From assembly GCA_017632345.1 (NCBI GenBank), contig JAGBRL010000032.1, positions 1 through 32,716 on the forward strand: 32,716 nucleotides of DNA. The letters are read 5' to 3'. This stretch comes from Paludibacteraceae bacterium (lineage in GTDB: Bacteria; Bacteroidota; Bacteroidia; Bacteroidales; Paludibacteraceae). The position numbers and the translations under genes were made by a program. How positions within the stretch are numbered: position 1 is the first letter of the stretch; each line of letters starts with the position of its first letter. The notes beneath the pieces are model-generated. The model worked only from the letters and a program-made list of their open reading frames with translations, was not told where the DNA came from and searched no databases. Positions 1 through 5,603 of the stretch are shown piece by piece.

Positions 1-941
1 CCTCGGAATTGATTTCTAAAAGCCTTTACTTTTGCATTGAAACTCTCGGCTGAAGCGTTTGTTGATCTGTTCTCAAAGTAATTCGCTATTGTTCCGTAGT
101 TGTTTTGCATAGTCTGAATTACGGAGTTGAAAAACTTACAATTCAATCTTTCTACTTCATCATACCATTGGGACAATTTTGTCAAGGCTACATTTTTCTC
201 GCATCGAGTGTTAAATATCTGTGTTAGTTTCATCGATATAGAGTATGCCTCCTCAATAGCAGGGTATTCCCTAAACAATATTTCGGCTCTGCGCTTTTGC
301 GAGTCTGTCCACTTCGAGAAATGTTTCATTACGATATGTCGAGAGCGAGCGAGGAGCTGACGGCGAGTGTCGCCATTCTCAAAAGTGTGAGGTATAAACT
401 TCCTTCCAACTTCCTTGGCTAAAGCTATCTCCTGATTCTCTTGGTCTATAGCCTTCCAGCGGTAATCTACTCTAAGGTCGCTGATAGCCTCGTTCATTAG
501 TTTTTGTACATGGAAACGGTCAGACACGATAGTTGCATTGGGGAAAGCACGTTTGGCTATAAGTTTCATCGAGGGACTTAAATCAATTGTTATCTCCTTT
601 ACTTTAAGTCGTTTGGTGCGTGGCAATTTAGATAAATAGTATATTACATCTTCGCTCTTTGTGCCCTGTATCATTGCAACAAGAGAGCCTTTGCATCCGT
701 GAGCGGATTTATTGGTTACGATAGTGTATAGTTCGCCTTGTGATAAACAAGTTTCATCCATAGATAGCCTCTCGCCAATATTCTCTTTGAAGAGAATATA
801 CTCCATGGCGTGGTAGCGCTGCTCCCACTCTTCGTAATCGCTAATGCAGTGCTTATACCATCGGGAGAGATTATCGCCATCGACACCATACATTCTGCCT
901 ACGGCACGAATACTAAGGGTGTTACTCTCGATGGATGTCTT
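1..941 (-). CDS. ISL3-like DDE transposase, catalytic ORF, C-terminus off the window
   Basis: An open frame of 313 codons runs from just after a TAA (942-944) to the window edge. It starts with a helix-turn-helix-like stretch (SIRAVGRMYGV, SRWYKH) and continues as a DDE transposase of the DDE_Tnp_ISL3 type. The first catalytic Asp is in LSMDET (codon at 756-758), the second in IVSDRFHVQK, and the Glu in NASAESFNAKVKAF close to the window edge. The family ends shortly after that Glu motif, so probably only a few tens of residues are missing. No ATG precedes the helix-turn-helix in this frame, so the protein is probably made by frameshift from the upstream ORF (922-1302), which it overlaps in the +1 frame. 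No disabling stop is seen. Confidence 0.85.
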
Positions 942-1302
942 TTAAAAAAGCTGCGAACTCCGCAGTGATTTGAGTGCCTAAATGTGTTAGGTCATAACTG
1001 TTTGTCAAGACTTTCCCCGAACTCTTTTCTAACCACTTGCGGCGACGAACATGAAGATATACCGGCTTGCCTCTAAGCGGGAAATCTTGTATTACACTAT
1101 GCTCTGTAAAACCCTTGCTCTCATATCCAACTGCTTGGGGAGGCATGTACTGCTCTTCTAAAAAAAGATGTACATCTATATCTGATACCTCGGTATGTGC
1201 CAACTCAAAATAATCGTATATTACACTTGGTAACAACAATTTTAACGGATCTTCTATCTTCTTTTTACGCTGTTCCATACCACAAAGATAGTATATTTTC
1301 AA
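922..1302 (-). CDS. ISAon1 family transposase N-terminal region protein
   Basis: This 126-residue protein is the first ORF of the insertion sequence. It matches what I know of the ISAon1 transposase N-terminal region: an LLLPSVIYDYFEL opening, then FTEHSVIQDFPLRGKP and VHVRRRKW-like basic segments (here LHVRRRKW), and a final EFAAFLKDIHRE. The start may be ATG at 1302 or, more like the family, the internal ATG at 1278 (MEQRKKK). Its TAA at 922-924 lies inside the open frame of the catalytic ORF. The 3' end contains TTTTTTAAAAG; moving one base forward on AAAAG joins the two frames. Its basic character suggests DNA binding as part of a fused transposase, which is inference. Confidence 0.8.
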   Translation of the reverse strand: MKIYYLCGMEQRKKKIEDPLKLLLPSVIYDYFELAHTEVSDIDVHLFLEEQYMPPQAVGYESKGFTEHSVIQDFPLRGKPVYLHVRRRKWLEKSSGKVLTNSYDLTHLGTQITAEFAAFLKDIHRE

Positions 1303-1310
1303 ATCTTTCC

Positions 1311-1333
1311 CACCGGAAATTTACGGTGATCCC
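1311..1333. repeat. Probable terminal inverted repeat of the IS
   Basis: Read on the minus strand, the end begins GGGATCACCGTAAATTTCC. It contains an almost perfect 16-bp palindrome at 1312-1327 (ACCG, AAATTT core, CGGT, with one mismatched pair), which could be a transposase binding site. The matching repeat lies outside the window, so the call rests on position, the leading GG and the palindrome. Confidence 0.45.
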
Positions 1334-1349
1334 ATTTTTCGATTTCTAA

Positions 1350-1380
1350 TTGTAAATTGCAGATTGTCAGTTGTAAATTG
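1350..1380. repeat. Short direct repeat TTGTAAATTG x2
   Basis: The 10-bp unit TTGTAAATTG occurs at 1350-1359 and again at 1371-1380, with related AATTG-rich text between. A similar AT-rich stretch (GCAATTTGTAATTG) follows the next gene at about 2501-2514. Repeats of this look are common between genes in Bacteroidales. No function is inferred. Confidence 0.4.
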
Positions 1381-1388
1381 AATTATAT

Positions 1389-2468
1389 ATGAAGCCAATT
1401 CGAAATAAAATATTTTGTTACGGATGCCGAAGGCCTAAAATGTTATTTGAGACTCAGGCGAAAGCGGATAATTTTATTCGCTATAATGGTGATGATATTT
1501 TAGAGGAGAGCGGAAAAGCGCCTGTCAGAAGCTATTATTGTGAGATTTGTGGCGGGTATCATGTGACTAGTAATCCTTCGGTTGAGTCTGGCGAGCTGCT
1601 TAACCAGCGTGATCGCCGACTTATTGAAGCTGCTATTGCGTTCAAGAAGAAGAAAGGCCTGGCTCATGAAAAAGATGTTGAGGAGTACAAGGTCTTATGT
1701 GCTTCTTTGCACAAAAGATTGGAGAAGGTGCGAGCTTTGTTGCTTTCTGGAGAGCTTGCTGATGCGGAAGATTTGCTGGATATTTGCGGCCTTGAAATGG
1801 AGGCTTTGTATGCTTGCAGATTTAAGGATGCTGGAAAATCAAAAGGGATAAAGGAGAAGATTGAGAAAATGGCGGATGCTCTGTCTTATGCAAAAGAGGC
1901 TCAGGGGGCTTCGGGACAGGAACTGCCGGAAATTGATAGCGGTTGCGTGGGTAAGGAACAGCGTTTGTTGTCGAGCGTGGGGACTAATATACAAAATGTA
2001 AAAAGGATTGATTTGCTGCTTGCTTGTAACGACACGCAATTGGCGGGAGGTGATGTGCAAGGGGTCGCAGAAAGGTTGGCTGAGTGCAGAAATTTGTTGA
2101 CGAAGGTTAAAAAGGACGGTAAGAAGATTGTGAAGCGGAAGTTTATGCCTTTGATAGAACGGCAAGAGGCTTTGCTGAGGGACTTGAAAAAGAAGCAAGC
2201 TGGAGGCGATCATGAAAATGTAGTTGAAGCTCCGAAGCGTCGAGGTGTTAGACCTATTAATTATGAGGAGTACAGAACAACTCTCCTCTCTTTGATTGAG
2301 CGGCTGGAAAAGATTAAGGAGGCTTACGAGGCTGAAGATTATGATTTTTGTGATACCTCTATAGGAATTGGCTATTTCTTGCTTGATGATTTGCATGTGG
2401 AGGATGATAATACAGATTTGATTAAAAGGCAGTTCGATAGATGGAGGGAGGTGATTGACAATTTATAG
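1389..2468 (+). CDS. Unrecognised protein with N-terminal Cys4/His zinc-knuckle-like motif and helical tail
   Basis: I do not recognise this 359-residue protein. Residues 10-58 carry CYGC (C10, C13) and CEICGGYH (C51, C54, H58), spaced like a treble-clef or zinc-ribbon site. A conserved-looking stretch lies between them (PKMLFETQAKADNFIRYN). Beyond residue 70 it is rich in Lys, Glu, Leu and Ala and looks mainly alpha-helical, with repeated segments such as LHKRLEKVRALLLSGELADAE and a C-terminal LIERLEKIKEAYEAEDYDF that read like related helical hairpins. There is no signal peptide or membrane segment, so it is probably cytoplasmic. It stands alone between an IS end and a tRNA pair. A role in binding nucleic acid or ribosomes is possible because of the knuckle, but this is not shown. 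Confidence 0.75.
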   Translation: MKPIRNKIFCYGCRRPKMLFETQAKADNFIRYNGDDILEESGKAPVRSYYCEICGGYHVTSNPSVESGELLNQRDRRLIEAAIAFKKKKGLAHEKDVEEYKVLCASLHKRLEKVRALLLSGELADAEDLLDICGLEMEALYACRFKDAGKSKGIKEKIEKMADALSYAKEAQGASGQELPEIDSGCVGKEQRLLSSVGTNIQNVKRIDLLLACNDTQLAGGDVQGVAERLAECRNLLTKVKKDGKKIVKRKFMPLIERQEALLRDLKKKQAGGDHENVVEAPKRRGVRPINYEEYRTTLLSLIERLEKIKEAYEAEDYDFCDTSIGIGYFLLDDLHVEDDNTDLIKRQFDRWREVIDNL

Positions 2469-2567
2469 AAATTGCCTATAAACAATGATAATTATAGTTC
2501 GCAATTTGTAATTGTTTTCTGGTTGTGTTTAAATGTGAAAAAAAACTGAAAAAAAGAGTTGGAAAAA

Positions 2568-2598
2568 TTTGCAAGTTTGAAAAAACGTTGTACCTTTG
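2568..2598 (+). promoter_or_regulatory. Bacteroidota-type promoter for the tRNA pair
   Basis: TTTG at 2568-2571 is followed by 19 bases and then TACCTTTG at 2591-2598. This is an exact match to the phylum's -33 TTTG / -7 TAnnTTTG promoter. The expected start of transcription is about 30 bases before tRNA-Lys. Confidence 0.85.
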
Positions 2599-2634
2599 CG
2601 CTCGTTAAACGGACAAAACGTAAGTTTGGCAAAT

Positions 2635-2707
2635 GACTCAGTAGCTCAGCTGGTAGAGCAACAGACTCTTAATCTGTGGGTCCAGGGTTCGATCCCCTGC
2701 TGGGTCA
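2635..2707 (+). tRNA. tRNA-Lys (anticodon CTT)
   Basis: A complete 73-base cloverleaf can be folded by eye. The acceptor stem is GACTCAG/CTGGGTC (one G-T pair) with discriminator A. The D arm is GCTC/GAGC, the anticodon stem ACAGA/TCTGT encloses the loop CTCTTAA, and the T arm is CAGGG/CCCTG with loop TTCGATC. The anticodon CTT reads AAG. CCA is not encoded and must be added after transcription. Confidence 0.95.
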
Positions 2708-2734
2708 CGAAACATAAACATTAAAGGTGGTGTT

Positions 2735-2819
2735 GGAGAGATGGCAGAGTGGTCGAATGCGGCGGTCTTGAAAACCGTTGTACTGAAAGGTACCGGGGGT
2801 TCGAATCCCTCTCTCTCCG
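2735..2819 (+). tRNA. tRNA-Ser (anticodon TGA)
   Basis: This is an 85-base tRNA with the long variable arm expected of serine tRNAs. The acceptor stem GGAGAGA/TCTCTCC is perfect and the discriminator is G. The anticodon stem GCGGT/ACCGT encloses CTTGAAA, giving anticodon TGA, which reads UCA and UCG. The T arm is GGGGG/CCCTC with loop TTCGAAT. It lies 27 bases after tRNA-Lys and is probably cotranscribed with it. CCA is not encoded. Confidence 0.95.
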
Positions 2820-3055
2820 CCGTAAAGGGGTAAGTCGAGCAGTTGCTAGATTTGCCCTTTTTATTTTCGGAAAATCAAGGTAGTCCGATTTTTCTTGGGG
2901 GCGGCGGATTTTTTTTCTTTTTTCTTGAACCTGTTCAGCTTCAAACGAATTCTTGTGTCGATTTTTTTTATATTTTTGCTTCTGGTGCGAACAGAAGTGC
3001 CGTAGCTTGTGTTTTTTTCGTGTGTTAGAGCCATATTTATTGATAATAGTGCAAC

Positions 3056-3958
3056 ATGACATTAGATTCAAGAGAAAAAGATATTAAAAAAGTGACGTTG
3101 GCGGGTTTCTTTGTCAATGTGCTGCTTACTGCGGGTAAGGTTTTTGCAGGGTTTCTTGGAGGAAGTTCGGCGATGATTGCGGACGGATTGCACTCTTTGT
3201 CAGACTTGTTCAGTGATGTCGTTGTTCTGCTTTTCGCAGGCATATCTTCCAAGGGTAAGGACAGAGGACATGCGTTTGGTCACGGAAAGTTTGAGACTTT
3301 GGCTACGCTAATTGTCAGTTTTGTCTTGATTGCGGCGGGTGCGGGTTTGTTGAAGAGCGGCGTGGAGAGCGTTGTCGAGGTGCTTAAAGGCGGAACCTTG
3401 CCGGAGCCTGGCAAGATAGCTCTGATTGCCGCTTTCATATCTGTTGTGGCTAAGGAGATTCTGTATCGTGTGACGGTAAAGGAGGGACGAAGGATAAATA
3501 GTCCGGTTGTAATGGCCAATGCTTGGCATCATAGGAGTGATGCGTTGTCGTCTGTTGGTGCTTTTGTGGGTATTGGTGGCTCTATGTTGCTTGGAGACAA
3601 GTGGACGGTGCTGGACCCGATAGCGTCTTGCATGATAAGTGTTGTTATCGTTTTTGTGGCTGTGAAGATGGCTGTTCCTTGCTTCGCAGAATTGCTGGAG
3701 AGCTCCTTGCCGGAGGAGATTGAGGCGGAAATAGAGTCGGAGATGTGGCATGTTGACGGGGTGCGTGATGTGCATGACCTTAAAACGCGGCGTAACGGAA
3801 TTTCTTTTGTGATTGATGCTCATGTGGTTGTGGATCCGCACATAACAATTGTTGAAGCTCATAACATAGCGACTAACGTGGAACGCAGGCTGCGAGACAA
3901 ATATGGAAATCAGACACAAATGTCAATACACATGGAGCCTGACAAAGCTTCGGAATAA
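3056..3958 (+). CDS. Cation diffusion facilitator (CDF) family metal exporter
   Basis: A 300-residue inner-membrane metal/proton antiporter of the CDF (FieF/CzcD-like) family, at the usual length. Transmembrane helices fill residues 12-210, followed by a cytoplasmic ferredoxin-like domain (about 215-295) that ends in HMEP. The metal site is visible as H46-x3-D50 (HSLSD) in helix 2 and H158-x3-D162 (HHRSD) in helix 5. The His/Asp pairing is typical of zinc-selective members, while Asp/Asp at the first pair is typical of iron/zinc/cadmium members. The GHAFGHGKFE loop at 71-80 is a family hallmark. A possible -7 box TATTTTTG lies at 2971-2978, with TTG only 15 bases upstream, so the promoter is unsure. 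The ALDH gene follows after 12 bases. Confidence 0.92.
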   Translation: MTLDSREKDIKKVTLAGFFVNVLLTAGKVFAGFLGGSSAMIADGLHSLSDLFSDVVVLLFAGISSKGKDRGHAFGHGKFETLATLIVSFVLIAAGAGLLKSGVESVVEVLKGGTLPEPGKIALIAAFISVVAKEILYRVTVKEGRRINSPVVMANAWHHRSDALSSVGAFVGIGGSMLLGDKWTVLDPIASCMISVVIVFVAVKMAVPCFAELLESSLPEEIEAEIESEMWHVDGVRDVHDLKTRRNGISFVIDAHVVVDPHITIVEAHNIATNVERRLRDKYGNQTQMSIHMEPDKASE

Positions 3959-3970
3959 TGGTCTAAATTT

Positions 3971-5329
3971 ATGGTTATGGAGGCAGTGCGTGATTTTTTT
4001 CAGTCGAACAGGACGTTGTCGGTTGACTTTCGGAAGTCGAGTTTGAAAAGGCTTAAGGATTCTGTGCGTAAGTATCAGCCTGATCTTGAAGAAGCTCTTA
4101 GGTTGGATTTGGGAAAGTCTGAGACGGAGGCTTACATGAGCGAGATAGGTTTGGTCTATTCTGCGATAGATTTTGCGCTCAAGAATCTGAAGAGCTGGGC
4201 TAAGCCGCGGCGTATGAGGATGCCGCTGGCCCATTTCTGGTCCAAGGGGCGTATTGTCATGGAGCCTTACGGAGTGGTGCTGATCGTGTCGCCGTGGAAC
4301 TATCCTGTGCTGCTTACGTTGGAGCCGCTGGTCGCCGCTGTTGCTGCTGGAAATTGTTGTGTCTTGAAATTGTCGGAAAGTTCAGCGAATACATCTGCCG
4401 TGCTTGTGAAGATGTTAAAAGAAACGTTCCCATCGGATTACGTTACGGTTGCAGATGTTGATGTGGATGCGTTCAAGTTAATGTTGGATAGTTACAGGTT
4501 CGATTATGTGTTTTTTACAGGGGGCGTTGAGATAGGACGGTCTGTCATGCAGCAAGTGTCGAAGTTCCTTACTCCGATGACTTTGGAATTGGGCGGTAAA
4601 AGTCCGTGCGTGGTGGAGCGGTCTGCAGACTTGCGTATTGCGGCTCGCAGGATTGCGTTTGGCAAGTTTCTTAATTGCGGACAAACTTGCGTTGCTCCTG
4701 ATTATCTGATCGTTGAGTCTTGCGTGAAGGATGATTTGCTGCGGTGTTTGAAGGAGGAAATCGTGAATATGTTCGGAGAATTTCCTTTGACAAATACTGA
4801 TTACGGAAAGATAATAAATAGACGTCATTACGACAGATTATTGTCCCTGATGGATGAAAATAAGGTCTTTTTTGGCGGTGTCGTGGATAAAGAAAGATTG
4901 AAGATTTCGCCAACATTGTTGATTGATGTTTCAGAAGAGGACGCCGTTATGCAGGAGGAGATTTTTGGACCGTTGCTTCCGGTTTTAACTGTCGAAGCGG
5001 TGGACGAGGCGTATGATTTTGTGAGGGCGCGACCTAAGCCTTTAGCTTTTTATTTGTTCACGAAAGATAAGAGTGTTGAACGGAAATTTATGAGCACGCT
5101 GCAATTTGGAGGAGGGTGTGTGAACGACACTATAGTTCATTTGGCAACCGACAAACTGCCGTTTGGCGGGGTCGGAGATAGTGGTTTTGGCAATTACCAT
5201 GGACGTTGGAGCTTTGAAACTTTTAGCCGTCCTAAGAGCATATTGAAGAAAACGAACTTGTTTGATTTGCCATTCCGTTATCAGCCTTACACTAAGTTGA
5301 AAAACAGGTTGGTTAAGTTTTTTATGTAG
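3971..5329 (+). CDS. Aldehyde dehydrogenase (class 3-like, NAD(P)-dependent)
   Basis: A 452-residue aldehyde dehydrogenase that oxidises an aldehyde to its acid with NAD(P)+. Family residues are all present: SPWNYP with N110, LELGGKSP with general base E206, and nucleophile C240 in NCGQTC. EEIFGP and the PFGGVGDSGFGNYHG segment are also present. The length, the lack of an N-terminal extension and the basic hydrophobic C-terminal tail (YTKLKNRLVKFF) resemble class 3 and fatty-aldehyde dehydrogenases, in which a C-terminal tail attaches to membranes. The real substrate cannot be read from sequence. The start may be ATG 3971 or 3977. It lies 12 bases after the CDF gene, so the two are probably cotranscribed. 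Confidence 0.92.
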   Translation: MVMEAVRDFFQSNRTLSVDFRKSSLKRLKDSVRKYQPDLEEALRLDLGKSETEAYMSEIGLVYSAIDFALKNLKSWAKPRRMRMPLAHFWSKGRIVMEPYGVVLIVSPWNYPVLLTLEPLVAAVAAGNCCVLKLSESSANTSAVLVKMLKETFPSDYVTVADVDVDAFKLMLDSYRFDYVFFTGGVEIGRSVMQQVSKFLTPMTLELGGKSPCVVERSADLRIAARRIAFGKFLNCGQTCVAPDYLIVESCVKDDLLRCLKEEIVNMFGEFPLTNTDYGKIINRRHYDRLLSLMDENKVFFGGVVDKERLKISPTLLIDVSEEDAVMQEEIFGPLLPVLTVEAVDEAYDFVRARPKPLAFYLFTKDKSVERKFMSTLQFGGGCVNDTIVHLATDKLPFGGVGDSGFGNYHGRWSFETFSRPKSILKKTNLFDLPFRYQPYTKLKNRLVKFFM

Positions 5330-5386
5330 GAAAACGTGCGGATAAAGCGGAAAACTTAATTTTTTTGAAATTTTTTTTGGCTTTTT

Positions 5387-5418
5387 TTTGCATTTTACTG
5401 AATATGTTGCAATATTTG
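5387..5418 (+). promoter_or_regulatory. Possible promoter of the T9SS type B protein
   Basis: TTTG at 5387-5390, a 20-base spacer, then AATATTTG at 5411-5418. This has one mismatch to TAnnTTTG at correct spacing. It would give a long leader of roughly 180 bases before the preferred start at 5604. Confidence 0.4.
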
Positions 5419-5603
5419 CAATTGGAAGTGCTTAGAATGGTGCAGATGAAGCCAATTTTGAGGATTTTCCTCGCAAATGAAATTTATATAAAGGGTGTTT
5501 TGGCGCGTTTTGTTGTGTCATGCCGGTGAAATTTTACTTTGCAAATTTTGAGACTCTGTCTCTTTTTATTTATGTTATGCGTTGTGCGAAAAAAATACAA
5601 AAT

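Larger units (their letters stand above)
1..1333 (-). mobile_element. ISAon1/ISL3-like insertion sequence, partial
   Basis: This is one end of an insertion sequence that reads leftward out of the window. It holds two overlapping ORFs: a small N-terminal-region protein and a DDE transposase. The proposed outer end is the GGGATCACC-type sequence at 1311-1333, which sits just outside the first ORF. ISL3-type elements usually begin with GG, which fits. The other end, any target duplication and the last residues of the transposase lie before base 1, so it cannot be said whether the element is intact or what it interrupted. Confidence 0.8.

Noticed and set aside
127..360. 77-codon plus-strand ORF
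   Set aside because: It lies antisense inside the transposase frame, and the minus strand has clear DDE transposase motifs here.
936..952. Classical -1 slippery heptamer TTTAAAA at the IS ORF joint
   Set aside because: Reading on in the -1 frame meets TAG after about 15 codons and does not enter the catalytic frame, so a +1 event is preferred.
2820..2880. Weak hairpin AAAGGG...CCCTTT after tRNA-Ser
   Set aside because: The stem is interrupted by two mismatches and has a long loop. It may end the tRNA transcript, but the support is too thin to list.
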